64,000 nt of DNA, taken from the NCBI GenBank assembly GCA_900239685.1, contig OENT01000931.1, positions 1-64,000 of the forward strand, written 5' to 3'. Below are positions 12,830-25,525 of this stretch, piece after piece. The notes under the pieces are model-generated. The model made no database searches. It was not told the DNA's origin and was given only the letters and a program-made list of their open reading frames with translations. Position numbers and translations under genes: made by a program. How positions within the stretch are numbered: position 1 is the first letter of the stretch; each line of letters begins with the position of its first letter. Source of the stretch: Rotaria macrura (lineage: Eukaryota; Rotifera; Eurotatoria; Philodinida; Philodinidae).

Positions 12830-15800
12830 CTGAAATAAAACAATATGATAGCAATTTTGTACCATTTCATATTCATTCGAAAGCATTATTTGAATTGATT
12901 CTTTGTGATTTTTCCTATTCACAGATGAGACAAACAAAACAGTAATTTTACCAATGTAAATGAACGTGATTGTCAACATTGAGTATGGGTGGAATAATGT
13001 GCATATAAACCCACTCGATCGACCGAATTTCAGTTGTTCAAAATCATAATCGTATAGGTCAAAGTGCAAAACTGGTTGAATACAGTCCACAGTCTTCCTT
13101 AACATTTAAAAATAGAATAAAACTTATCAACAAATATATGATGGCCATCAAACGACATATCTTCAAGCCTAAAACGCTGTATGAAAAAGTGCCATGTATT
13201 ATTCTAGAAATCTTTTTTTTTTCCATAAATTCCCCCGTACCTCCCATAAGGGGATAAGAAATTTCTTTCTCTTAGATGATGATGAAACTATGTATTTCGA
13301 TTTCCTTATCTTTCACAGAATAGTTAATAAAGCTGCATTTCTCTTCACTATAAAATTTAAATGAAAATACAGTCTTTGATAATTATCTCTACGAATAATA
13401 TACTAAATTTTTGGTTTTATTCCATTAAATTAAAAAGAATGTACAACATTGCATGTTTCAATTGCGTCTGAACTTAGCAACAAAGACGTATGTTCGTTCT
13501 TTATATGAATTTATTTCATTATTTGCCTAACCAAACTCTAATCTTCGATATTTGGAAGATCAATAACGTTGTTCTATTCAGTCGAAAGATTAATTTATTT
13601 TTGTGCATATAGATTCGAAGATTAATCTAATCTACATGACGAAATTGATATACTGACGTCTCATTACTTTTTTTAGCTATCTCTCGACAACAAAGCAATA
13701 ATAACATATTTTGAAATCGGAAATAAAACTTAGGTACTATAATTCTTCATCCAGCTATTGACCTGTTTTCTCATTATCGATGGAAACAATCAGCGTGATC
13801 TTGCTAGATGCTGTCTTTCATAACATGTTGGTCACAGGCTTACTATATTTTCCATCATGCATCTTTGTCTTTGAAACTCGTTATTGCATCAAACAATTGC
13901 GAATTGTCTTTGATCGATAATACATTTTTTTTCTTCTGTTCTTGTTTCTATATTACGAAAACCATAGATACCAATTCTCAGCAATACTATCGAATAGTTA
14001 TGAATAATGACTCAAATTTTATATCAACCTCCAGGACTACAAACCTATTGATTGTAGTACATCATGGAAATGCTTCGACTGTTGTGAGATTTGCGATAAA
14101 ACGACTGAGTGTTCAGACGGATCTGATGAAACAAATTATTAGTAATTACAAAATAAGTGCATGTGTTGATAACGAATATATATCTGAAGAAGATACTATG
14201 TATACGAGCAGAGTTTATTCACCATATTTGATCGAATCCAGACCGTTTAGATCGAAAAAATGTGTCTGTTTTAAGCTAGTTTTCTATAGCATCTATCCAT
14301 GATCCTATTTTGTAATTTATATTCAAAAGCAATGGTACGTTTTCTTATGAAAAGTGTGTTCGATGCTAAAGATGATGATCAGTTGCTTAAAAAAGAACTT
14401 TTCCGGATTCGCTTTTTTCACAGAATAGCTGTCTATTTTGTAAGGATTTTCATAGATACCGAAATGATTTCTATGATAATCAACGTTTCTCATCAAATTA
14501 TTTTCCACAAATAGTACCCATCAACTATGTGTATTGTTGTCCATTTCACAATTTAGGTTTGTAATCAGTATTTACTTATTGCCTAATCGTAAGTCTAGTC
14601 AAAAAACATATACGTAGAAGCTACCGATTAAGGAATAGCTTCTTACAATCATTCGATGCTCATCCTCGTCATAGTTTTATGAGTTAGTGAAGATAACATA
14701 GATTCGGCACAGATGGTCCTACTACGTCGATAGTAGTTGAGACTGTACTAATGTACACTATCAGAGGGAAATGAATTCGACAATGGACTATGTGACGGTT
14801 CATGTCATTGAGTCTGTATCGTCGATTGTCTCGTGAAACAAAGAAGCATTTTATCCACATTACTGTCCACTTTGTGAGAATGAATAATTCTGTATTGTTG
14901 ATGAACTCTTCTATCGGCGACAATCAATGGTTCGAAGAATACTTAAAAATTATCTCTTTTCGAATTATGAAATTGCCCTAATTAATTACATTATCAATTA
15001 TGACGATTTAATGAAGAACTCTCGATTGTAGTTTGATTGTGACAATTTATATTCGAACTGTGTTTTATATATCCACCAAATTATTACGAGTACAAATGTC
15101 AATATCAAAATCAATGTGAGATAGTTGCAAGTCCAAATAACATTGCATTAGAATGATGAGTTCACATTTAGGCCAACCTTGATTGATAAAGAAAAACAAT
15201 TATCGAATCATATGATTCTATCGAATATTTTTCTATTCGATATTGATTGCAATCGAAAATTCCTGTGCAGTATACTCTGTTGAGATCGACTGAAAACTTT
15301 TGCTATGAAAATCGATGCATTCAACAAATGAACATGGAAATATGGAGCTAGTTAGATTTTTCTCATTCAATTCTGCTTCTGACCTGTTTATTCTCTATAA
15401 ACTTGACTCATAGTTCTGATCTTGATTGCAGAATCTACTGAATAAAATAAAGTAATTCATTAATTTTAAGACTCGATTTCATCTCGAGTAATCGTCACGG
15501 TCATCCAAATGAGGCACCAATGGCTACGAACGATTTTTATGCATTTCAGTTTTTTGAATCTTGTTTATACACAAATAAGCAATGATCATTATCTTCATAT
15601 TTTTTGAGAAAAAAAATCATTCCTTCTTATCTATATCTGAACTATTTTATATAATGATGATCAATTTATGTTCTGTACAACTTATTGACTGCCTTCGTAT
15701 TCCAAGTCGAAGACACTCTCTATGAACTTTTCTTCTCATATCAAGTTGGAATTACCCAACATTATCCGTTTACATTTGCCAGGCATGTTATTCTTTGAAT

Positions 15801-16138
15801 CGATTTATTGCTTAGATATTATTTTGAACAATCAATCGATTGTTGTCGAAATTGGTATATTTTTACATGAGTAGATTACATCAGTAATCGATCACTATCA
15901 TAGAAGTAGCATTGTACATCGATTCGTAATCTATAGGAAATAACTGAAAGCACATGGTTGTAAACAAATGAACATCGATGTACATGTCTTGTGTTGGTCT
16001 GAGTTTGAGTATAAGTCAATAGAATATCGACTCTTATGCCCACATCTACTCTCAAGACGTGAATCTTCCCTTCTTTTTACAAAACAATTCCGAGACTTCT
16101 TTGAATAGAATCAAGACTGATGAATATTATTCTTCAAT
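12830..16138. other. Long AT-rich interval with no supported gene
   Basis: It holds only short motif-free frames. A 164-codon + frame at 13808-14302 has no recognisable domain and an unlikely composition. It may include introns or upstream exons of the tentative gene at 12436-12829. I see no tRNA, repeat array or transposon end here. Confidence 0.3.
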
Positions 16139-18566
16139 TTATGAACTGAAAGAGAAAAGAATGTACGACAGTAGTAAAAATGGTCGACTGATATTGTCCA
16201 AGAAACAAACCAAAGCTTGTACACCATTTGTCAGTTCAATAATGACACTTGTACGTTGTGCATTCACCATCGGATTCAATCCAAATGTCATGAGATAATC
16301 ACCGGAGAGACGACTCTCATCGATGATCGAAGTATTATCAGTACCTGGATAAATATTTATCTCTTGTACTTTGTAAATCTTAATTGGATCTAATCCTTTC
16401 AATCGAATAGGTCGAGTACTACCAGTTCGATATCGATTCCGAGTCAAGTAAGTAAACCAAACACCATGATTTTGTTTCTCATTGACATAGATTAACGATG
16501 CAATGTCACTCTCTGTTCGATATGGGGACACTAAACGAAACAGATCACCATACCAAATCGTATTTTTCAAGCGTGCATAGATATTAAGAGCTTGTTGACT
16601 AAAGAAAAGTTCATCAGTATTAAGTTTGCTCACCACAATATCGTATCCGAGCTTTCCCATCATCGCTACATCGGTACGAAATTTTAATGATTGCTTTCCC
16701 CAATCAGTCACATGATTGCATGTAGCAATGGCTGGAAAGAAGAAAGAATAGCTCCATTGAATAAATACTCGTTCGATTCCATCTGTATTGTCACTTGGCC
16801 AATATTCTGTAAAATATTGAAGAGCACCATAGTCGACTCGTCCTCCACCACCCGAACATAACATCATGGGTATTCTAGGATGTTTTTTACGTAGTCGATC
16901 AAGAACATTGTATAGACCATAAACATAGTCAATATATAAATGAGATTGATGAGCATTACTTGTCGAGTAAGCATTGTAGATAACAGAATTACAATCCCAT
17001 TTGACATAAGCTAACATGGGATGTTTAGTAAATAGAAGATCGACTGTGTTAAAAACAAAATCTTGTACTTCTCCATTTGACATATCGAGCACGAGTTGAT
17101 TTCGAAAATAGTATTCAGATCGATTCGGTAATTTAATCACCCAATCAGTATGATTTTCATAGAGTTCACTCTTCGGATTGACCATTTCTGGTTCAATCCA
17201 AATACCAAATTTTATTCCTATAGATGTTGATTCAGTTATCAAATGAGCGATGCCACGTGGTAATTTCTGAATATTTTCTTGCCAATCACCTAGACCAGCT
17301 TGATCATTATTTCTTGGATATTTATTGCCAAACCAACCATCATCTAAAAGGAATAAATCGACACCGAGTCTTTTTCCATCTTGCATCAACGAAGTCAATT
17401 TCTGTTCGTCAAAATCAAAATAAGTCGATTCCCAATTGTTCAGCAATGTCAAGCGATCTTCATTGCCCATTGGAATACGATATTTTCTAGCCCAACGATG
17501 CCAATTTCGACTAGCTAAACCAAGACCATGTTGTGAATACGTAAAAATAAAACTAGGTGTGATGAATTCTTTGTTTGCACTCAAATAATATTCAGATGCG
17601 TATGAATTAATACCGGCAATAAGACGTAGATTACGTAGTGGATCGACTTCAAATTGTAATTGATAATTACCTGACCATGCAAGTGTACCAGAGAATACTT
17701 CACCATGATCATCATCCTCGTTATTAATTGGTTCATTCAAAGATAAGAAAAATGAAGGAGCTTGAAAAAGATCAGTACGACTTCCTAGTTTCGTATCCAA
17801 CACTTTGATACCAGCGGTGAGTTGAACTTGATCTGGTTGCATTTCTTGTGCCCAATCACCATGAAAATGAGTGAGATAATAGTTATGAGCCGATGAGAAA
17901 TAGAGATTAGCCGAACTATATTTTTGTAAGCGCACAACATTAGCTTCCGAATGTTTGATACTTGACCATTGTTCAATGATATCTTCCTTGTAATATGCTC
18001 GATAATGAAGACTCGTCTCGAATGAATACATAGAATCTTTGAGATAGATTGTTGTCTCTATTATTACATTCGGTTGATTTATTACGTTTTGCTCATGACG
18101 AATATATTTCAAGTCCAAAGATGGATTACCATCGGCATGAACAACTTGAATAGCAGGTTCGAGCAAATTTCTTGTACCACTGGGTGTATATGCTGAACTA
18201 TAGAGTCCTGTATAGTCACCATTCTGCTGTCTGGCATCAAAACTAGGAATCGATGCATATTCAGCATTGTTACTAAGCCGCTTTCCAATATAAACAACCA
18301 ATGGATCATGATTTTCATTGATCCGAATTACGACTACTGTCGATTCAGTTTCAATGAGAATATGAATCGTTTCACTTTGTCGAACTAAAATATCAAGACG
18401 AATAATGCATGATATGGTTAGCTTTCCAAGTCAGAGAATGAAACGTTTTATGGCTGTAGAAAAAAAATGAAAGATAACCATGAGAAATCAACCTACATGC
18501 AAAAGTACAGTAGGTTTTTGAAAATATGAAAATTAAAATTAAACAAACGTAGGTTTGAGTTGACAT
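16139..18566 (-). CDS. Secreted GH36 alpha-galactosidase, bacterial type
   Basis: Two exons on the - strand: 18497-18566, encoding a signal peptide (MSTQTYVCLILIFIFS), and 16139-18384, encoding the enzyme. The 112 bp intron has a GTAGGT donor and a GATATTTTAG acceptor and keeps phase 1, for a total of 771 residues. The large exon has no usable in-frame ATG upstream, which is why I place the start in the small exon. Family marks of glycoside hydrolase 36 are clear: GKRL near the N terminus, DDGWFG, GIWIEPEMVNP, the nucleophile Asp in YVKWDCN (codon 16994-16996), CSGGGGRVD, and the acid/base Asp in SDNTDG (codon 16790-16792). It should hydrolyse alpha-1,6-galactosides such as melibiose or raffinose outside the cell. 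Length and motifs match bacterial enzymes, and the 2.2 kb enzyme-coding exon is uninterrupted, so bacterial origin is likely. Confidence 0.88.
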
Positions 18567-19179
18567 CGTTAATGGTTATCGTCACAATACTGGAAATTTA
18601 ATGAGAACATGAACAAAGTCTATATACTTCAAAATATGGCTTTACATGGACTTTTATCAACTGCAATAATCATTCGAGTCAGATAAGTAGGATAGTAAAA
18701 AAAGAATCGTTGTGTAAGAGTATTTATATGACAGTTCGTAGCTCCTAGAATCATAAATTAATCAAATATTGACTTTTGTGCTACCAAGTACAAGCGCATG
18801 TATGCATCTAGTTATTATTCACAATGCTCGAACAAAAGATTTGATCGATGTAGAAGAAACTCGATGATGAGATCGTTTGTCGAACTCAAGGGGAATCATT
18901 TCTTCTACTAAATATAAGCATAGAAGAAGTTCTTTTTTTAAGCACGTGTTTCTCTTTTGATAGAGAGGAAATATTGAAAAAAATAAATAGCACTCGAATA
19001 TATTTGTGAAAAATTCAAGATGACTCTTAATCATTGCAATCTCGTATTGATATTTTAGCCGATTCACATTCAGATCATGAATTAAATAAAAACAATACAC
19101 GTCCATTGAGTTTTATTGATTCCGATAGCCATGTCATTTTTATTTATCATAATTTAATTCATAGAAAGAGAAAAATATG
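18567..19179. other. Intergenic region between GH36 and NHL genes
   Basis: It contains the presumed promoter of the GH36 gene and the 3' flank of the NHL gene. No open frame with recognisable content. Confidence 0.3.
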
Positions 19180-20145
19180 CTAATTTTCATAACAGTTTAA
19201 TTCCATAGAAAATCGTTGAACACGATGATTATAATGATCTGTAACGTAAAGGTGACCATATCGATCAACGGATAATGCCATCGGAACCTCTAATTGATTT
19301 GTTGCCTTCCCTCGACCGTTCCCACCAACAATGACAATACCTTGTTTAGCTCCTTGAAACCAACGCATCACTCTATCATTGCCAGTGTCTACCACATAGA
19401 GGGTGTTCAGTGCATCGACAAATAACCCGCGAGGATACGATAATTGTGTCACAAGTTCTCCTTCACCATGACCACCGGCAACAATCACTCCTTCTGTTGC
19501 TCCTTTTTTCCATTTCATGACACGATGATTCCAACAATCGGACACGTAAACAGACTGTTGTTGATCAACAAAGAGAAATGTCGGCTCATCAAATTGATTG
19601 AGATCAGTACCTTGTCCATGACCGCCAGCCACGATAGTTCCTTCGGTGTCTCCTCGTTTGAATCGTCGTACTTCATGTTTCTTAGCGTCGGAAACATAGA
19701 GATTTTTTTGATCATCCACAGCCAAGGCATAACAACTGATTTTATCGACAAGGATTTCTCCTTCGACTGCGCTACTACGATAGGACCATCTTAAAACGCG
19801 TCGATTATCTCTATCACAAATGATGAGACTATCTGTCTCTTTATCGATTAGTACATCCACTGGACTACTCAATTGATTCAAATTTCTTCCTCGACCATGA
19901 CTACCGACAACCACTAAGCCGAATTTATCATTCTTGTTCCATTGGACGATACGATGATTGTCGAAGTCAGCAATTAATAACGCTTGATCATCATCAATGA
20001 AGATACCTGATGGATGTCTCAGTTGATTGGTACCATTGCCTCCTTCATCATTTCCCGCAACGGTTATCCCATCTTGTACCCATCGAGCATCTATCGGAAT
20101 ATTCAGAATCACTACAATAGGCAAAAAGTATCTGTTATCAGCCAT
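19180..20145 (-). CDS. NHL-repeat beta-propeller protein
   Basis: Single frame of 321 residues. It has six tandem NHL repeats, each ending in a hydrophobic-D-x-x-NHRVxRW type strand: FDNHRIVQW, RDNRRVLRW, AKKHEVRRF, CWNHRVMKW, TGNDRVMRW and HYNHRVQRF. Between them are G-x-G-x-x-x-NQLxxP turns. This is enough for a complete six-bladed propeller. A short hydrophobic N terminus (YFLPIVVILNIP) precedes the repeats and may be a weak signal sequence. Alternatively the true start lies in an upstream exon, because a TATTGTAG acceptor-like site falls within the first codons. NHL propellers bind proteins, RNA or small ligands. No enzyme domain (RING, B-box, lyase) is attached here, so its role is unassigned. 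Confidence 0.82.
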   Translation of the reverse strand: MADNRYFLPIVVILNIPIDARWVQDGITVAGNDEGGNGTNQLRHPSGIFIDDDQALLIADFDNHRIVQWNKNDKFGLVVVGSHGRGRNLNQLSSPVDVLIDKETDSLIICDRDNRRVLRWSYRSSAVEGEILVDKISCYALAVDDQKNLYVSDAKKHEVRRFKRGDTEGTIVAGGHGQGTDLNQFDEPTFLFVDQQQSVYVSDCWNHRVMKWKKGATEGVIVAGGHGEGELVTQLSYPRGLFVDALNTLYVVDTGNDRVMRWFQGAKQGIVIVGGNGRGKATNQLEVPMALSVDRYGHLYVTDHYNHRVQRFSMELNCYEN

Positions 20146-21838
20146 GTCGAAAAGATCTGCTACAAAAATGAATTTTCAACCCGAAACAAGCGGTGTGGTT
20201 CTTCTCACATACAGTAATTTCGATCTATACTAGACATCATGAGAACTAGGCCAAATTTGGAAAATCTAAAACCATATCTCCAATGATATTTTAAGTTCTA
20301 TGATGATACTTGGTCAATTCAGGATTTCGATGTTCTCTCAATGGAAACACTGAGAATCCTGGAAAATTTTAATAATGACATATCAAATACCGTTACAAGA
20401 GCGCTAGTATGGTGAAATTTCGACCATTGACTATCTGTTTCCACTCAACAATTAAAAGAAGAATATTTTCCGTTGGTATATCAAGTCTATTTTCGCATGT
20501 GAAAAGGCATTTGTGATATAGAAGGAAAGTATAAATTACTTCTCATCGTCTCCTACAAAATCAGTCCTTTTGGATACGCTCGTCTAGAATTTAATCTTGT
20601 ATCTGACGTCTGACATCGGCCAACTGATGATCATGCAAGAATTGTAAACGTTTGAGTATGAGGGACGCAAATTTCAGTTCTGATACTTTGGGACTTGAGC
20701 AAATTTGAAAAACATGGTCTATTAAGTATCTAGTCACATAGATAGTAAGGATAATTGTGTTTAGAATATTTTACATGAAAGTTCACGAAGATCAGAATGC
20801 TACTTATCAGTTCGAGCGGCGCAGCTAATCGATTATTGTATACTGTAATAGGATTTCTGACCATATAATTGTTCTATTTTAAAGTTAAATTTTCCCTTAT
20901 AAAAAGGGAAACATTTTCCTACTGTAGTGTGACGCTAGTAAAACAGTTTTTATTAATTATGAGTAATAGTGTTATACTATTCCTTTTGAATAAAAAACTA
21001 CTGTACGATCTACATCACACAATACGAAATACTTGTTACTGATATTCCAGATAACACGAAGAAAGAATGAATGCTTCTCGATCAATCATGGCCCTAGATT
21101 CTTGTGATACGAAATTGTCATTGGTCAAAATCAGGTAGTTGGCTATCGTTTGAAAGTCTATTCCTAATTTGGTTGATGGCACAATATTTTTCTGCGTCAG
21201 TTACTGAATCAAGTAGAGTTATGCCGTTCGAATCTGTTGTTAGAGGCTATCATAACCTAGAAGAATTTCAAATCATTTATTTTCAGAATAATTAGGTTTT
21301 TTTTTGTAATTTAACGAGTTAACGAATATGATTTAATCATATTCTATTGCTCTGTAGCGAGTATTACATTTTCCATCTGAAAGAATTCTCGATCTGTTTC
21401 ATAAGGTATTGTACAGTTACCTATAGCTATTTCAACGGATGTCTTAATATGTACTGTAACATCCTATCGTTCACTTCATTGTTACTATATAGAATAAGAT
21501 GTTGGCATCTTAGGAACATAAATAAACTAAGTGTCTATATGCCTGAATCATTAAACAAAATACTTTGAACAAGACTCAGATTTTTGCCTCAATTCTGAAT
21601 TAGCCGGTTGGATCAATTTTCTTAAAAGAAAAATGATCCAAAAAAAATTTTTATATTTACATGGTTTTGAACAGTGTGAAATAAGTAAGGCTTCAGAGTA
21701 TGAATTTAAAACTTCAAAAATAGGTATTAAGTTTTTTTCAGAAGACTGATTTATTATTCATAGAGCTAGCTCTATCACATAACTCACGCCCCCTATTTGA
21801 GTCTTACAAAGCACGTAATTAGACATAGAAATGACAGT
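20146..21838. other. Intergenic region, no supported gene
   Basis: Short frames only, such as 21104-21295 and 21347-21568, without motifs. No repeat structure seen. Confidence 0.3.
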
Positions 21839-22143
21839 TTAAGTTAGAGGAATTGTTTTACATGTCGAACATGGTATTAGCGGGCACTTTTCTTGTGTGA
21901 ACATTGATAATGAACAGCATAAAGGAGCTTCATGGTACTTTGCATCATTCTTGGAAGTATGAGTAGGCTTATAGCATGCATTGTTCTTCACAGTGCCCGA
22001 CTTAATTTGAAAGCAAGCATTATCAAGGGTTGCACAGGAAATAGAAATGGAATGAATAACATTATGAAAGCAGTTGCGACTGAGATTCGTCGAACACTGA
22101 TCATATTGGTTGCTATTGTAGCATTCTCTGAGAGCACTGTACG
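21839..22143 (-). CDS. Cysteine-rich C-terminal exon of an unidentified, probably secreted, protein
   Basis: A - strand exon bounded upstream by the acceptor CTACCATTAG and ending in a TAA stop. It encodes about 100 residues with 11 cysteines, including RECYNS, DQCS, RNCF, NACF, NACY, LCCS, KCPL, PCST and TCKT. Cysteine density far above background and a clean acceptor argue for a real disulfide-rich extracellular domain. I could not place the first exon with confidence. A candidate start near 22316 and a GTATGT donor lie upstream, but phases do not match simply unless a micro-exon is involved. It does not match the Ly6/uPAR spacing well. Function unknown. Confidence 0.45.
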
Positions 22144-23936
22144 CTAATGGTAGATGAAATAAATTGTTCGCACGGTTCAAAAATTATTATGCACATACCT
22201 GAAATGCTATAATGGAAAGATCATTCAAACAACGAACGATCAAACAGAGAGAACGCTTTTTTTCACATTACCTGCAAATCAATAACATAAAATGATGCAC
22301 ACCCATACTTTTTCATGCGGTTACGAGATTGTGTAGACAGAAGGCTACTGGCAATATACTATTCAACCCATGTGTTTTTTTCTCCCTTAGTTATCGGTTG
22401 GCATTCATTTACTATGTCTAACTGGAGCAGCTGTAAGCAAGATTTTGCATCGTTTGGATAAAAGACATACTTTTCTCGCTTGCATTTCATAGCAAGTATA
22501 CTTTTTTTGTCGTACCATTATGGAACGAAAGATTCGCAGACACTAATTGATGAGAGAAGTAAACTGAAGATGTGAACGTTTTTTTATATACTCTTGTACG
22601 TCGCTTGTCGATATCTATGTATAGACTGACGTTTAATAAATGAAGCAAATGAACATCGATATGACATATTGAAGTAAAAAGAAACAATCGTTTTCATTTA
22701 TTCAGATGTGAATACCTTTTTTTTAATTACTTTAAGATGTAAAGGTTTTCGTCCTATTTTGTTTTTGCATCTCTATTCATTTGATGTTTTCTAGTTATCA
22801 ATGAATTTTATTCTGTATGAAATAAGTTTTGTTATGACACAACAGAAAAGACTATTAAAATGCACGTGTAAGAAAAAGTCCCATAATCATTTAGGGGACC
22901 GAAAATTCGCCACACAAGAGAATGATTTCATATAAAAACTGTTATCCATGGAGAGAACTAAGTTATAGAACAGAACAAAATGCAAAATATTACACTGATA
23001 ATAACGAGAGAATAAGCAAAACGAGCTTGAGAAAAGAGGGTGTGGGTGAAGGTATCCATACATAAATCCACATTCATACATAGTGTTCTTGTTTTCATTA
23101 AAACTAAATTTCTATAACTTGTTCTGACACTTTTATGATGTAGTGGACTAGTGTTGATCTCCGTTCTTATTCTTTTTTTTCATTTATTTACATCATTGAA
23201 CTAATTGCTTGTACTACTAATGACAAAAAACAAATGCACAGATAAACAAACAGAAAAAAATCGATAGGTATTCTTTTATATCATCAACCAATGAATGAAA
23301 AACAGTAAATGTATATGTTTATCGATGGGAAACAAGAAATTCCATGTTGACTGAGTAAGTCTTATCTACTTGTGTATGAGATTAGAAACAAATACTTTCT
23401 TTTTTCATCCTGTATCACTTTGACTCGTTTTGGATCTATTAATATGAATCCTAATCAAGGGAAGGAAAAAAACGGAATTAATAGAGAGCTATGTAGTCTT
23501 GGAAAAGAGATTGTAATGTTGACGAATATGGAAGACTGCACAGAGTCGATGGCGATTCAGAAGAACAGAATAGCAAGAAATAAACGCCTTAGCAGATAAA
23601 ATCACTATATTTTCTATTTGCCGGATAAAAGAATTCGCATTCTCAGTGCCATCTTATGACTGCTGGAAAAAATGTGAGTGTGAGTGCATCAACCTCTTCA
23701 CTTAGTCACTTGGACCCCTTCGTTGTCATTTTTCTTGACAGAATTCAAAATGAAATCAGAAAGACCATGGATACTTTTGTTTTGCTGCATGAAAAAGAGA
23801 AGCACATAAAAGACTACACGTGACAGACGTTTTTCTTTTCAATTCTTCAAAGGCTATATTTTCATAAGGACGAGATTGAGTCAATACTCAATTGAATAAG
23901 GTTTTTCTTTCGGCACACATTTTTGCGTGTTATCTA
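22144..23936. other. Intergenic region, probably including the 5' end of the cysteine-rich gene
   Basis: The first 200 bases probably hold the upstream exon(s) of the - strand cysteine-rich gene. The rest is AT-rich with short frames without motifs. The last 100 bases are the likely promoter of the dioxygenase gene. Confidence 0.3.
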
Positions 23937-24824
23937 ATGGAGAAGATGCATCTGTTTTCAACTTTACTACGATCATCGCTTGTGCACCGACGATTAACAT
24001 CAATGAGGATGAATGGTTCTTTCAAGAATTTTATTGTATCACCAGAAGATATTCAAGCGTATAAACGTGATGGTGTCATTTGTTTACGTGGTGTTTTATC
24101 ATCCGATCAATGTGCCGAAATGCACCAAGCTACTGTGGAGTTTATGAAAGCAAGTAAAGGTTATATTCGTTATGCTAAAAATGACAAACGGTTTTTCAGT
24201 GCTGCTTTCATGTCTAGAACAGTTCCTGCGTTTGAAAAGTTCGCAAAACATTCACAGTTGCCAAGTATCGCTGCTCAACTGATGAACAATTTGAAAATGG
24301 TACGATTTTTCTATGATCAATTATTCATCAAAGCACCTGGAACACAAGCTCTCACTGCATGGCATAACGATTTATCCTATTGGCCATTCCGCGGACATGA
24401 TTTAATATCGATATGGTGTGCTCTGACACCGGTTACGCGAAAATCAAGCGGCGTCGAATATGTGCCCGGGACACACCTGAATGAAACTCTGTATCAAGCA
24501 GTAACTACAGATGAGGATGAAAAATTTATAGATCCTAGTCGAGTTGCGTGTCCAGATTTCAGTCAAGATGCAAGCCTTCTATCGTGGGATATGAAACCGG
24601 GTGATGTTCTCTGTCATCATCCACTGGTAGTTCATGGCTCGGGTCCGAATAATTCGTCGACCGATCAACGTATGGGTTTATCAGTACGTTATCTAGGGGA
24701 AGATGTGAGCTGGCATCCATCAAATTATGTCATGCAGATTCCAGGAGATAAACAACAACTGGTCATTGGAGAGTATCCAACAGATGATAAGCTGTTTCCA
24801 CCAATTCAAATTGACAACAACTAA
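23937..24824 (+). CDS. Phytanoyl-CoA dioxygenase (PhyH) family oxygenase
   Basis: Intronless frame of 295 residues from the first ATG at 23937; the frame is open further upstream, but only with non-ATG codons. It has the PhyH fold of Fe(II)/2-oxoglutarate oxygenases. The N-terminal element EDIQAYKRDGVICLRGVLS is followed by the iron ligands His and Asp in WHNDLSYWP, the substrate-side SGVEYVPGTH, and the distal His in LVVHGSGPN. Arg in the DQRMGLSVRYL region would bind 2-oxoglutarate. The first 30 residues (LLRSSLVHRRLTSMRM) are basic and free of acid, so mitochondrial import is possible. Family members hydroxylate fatty acyl-CoAs or small metabolites. The substrate here cannot be read from sequence. 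Confidence 0.82.
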   Translation: MEKMHLFSTLLRSSLVHRRLTSMRMNGSFKNFIVSPEDIQAYKRDGVICLRGVLSSDQCAEMHQATVEFMKASKGYIRYAKNDKRFFSAAFMSRTVPAFEKFAKHSQLPSIAAQLMNNLKMVRFFYDQLFIKAPGTQALTAWHNDLSYWPFRGHDLISIWCALTPVTRKSSGVEYVPGTHLNETLYQAVTTDEDEKFIDPSRVACPDFSQDASLLSWDMKPGDVLCHHPLVVHGSGPNNSSTDQRMGLSVRYLGEDVSWHPSNYVMQIPGDKQQLVIGEYPTDDKLFPPIQIDNN

Positions 24825-25525
24825 TACTAAGGCCTTTCGAAGAACAGTGAGATCTTCCACAATGATTCATTGCCACGTTCATACAACGACGATCTCAAGA
24901 ACTTTGAATAAAACTTATTTCGAGCATTGCCTTATTTTGTTTTGAAATTCATCATGAAAAAATACTAAAAGGTGGTTATGGATCCAGATCACTCGTCGAT
25001 ATCTACACCCTCTGCTTTCTTCCTATATACTTCAACACTCAATTTCAATTGCGTTTCACAGAAGATTAAAATTCTACATATTCTCTGTATAGAGCTATGT
25101 ACAGCATAAAATTTATGGAAAATGTTTTAAAAACTCGTTATTCCTAATTAGCTTCTATGAAATTTAAAATCCATTACCGCTAGAGTGGTTTTGCTCTTAT
25201 CCTTCAGTTCGTTTTCCGGCAATATTAGATGTAACGAACGACATGAATCGCAATGTGTCACTGTGTTTATCAATATATAAATCGGGCATTGGAAAGCTTG
25301 TTTTTAGACTATCTCAGCGATAACACGACAGCAGTAGGATCTGTGCCTCACTTGACATTTTTGGCCAGAATAAACTGGAATTTGCTGATGATATTTATCC
25401 CAAGCCATCAGTTGACGAACGTAATCCTCGAAAAACACTGCTAGAATATTATATATTAGTCATAAACATCACAAAAAAGCTGCCAATGGGGCAGAATAAA
25501 ACATAGTTCAAAAAGAGTGCCTAGG
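24825..25525. other. Intergenic region between convergent genes
   Basis: 3' flanks of the dioxygenase (+) and the superoxide dismutase (-). An AATAAA at about 24906 could serve as the dioxygenase polyadenylation signal. No gene seen. Confidence 0.35.

Noticed and set aside
13808-14302. 164-codon + frame, one of the longest unassigned
   Set aside because: No domain or plausible composition, no splice partner, and Phe/Ser/Ile-rich content as expected from AT-rich noise.
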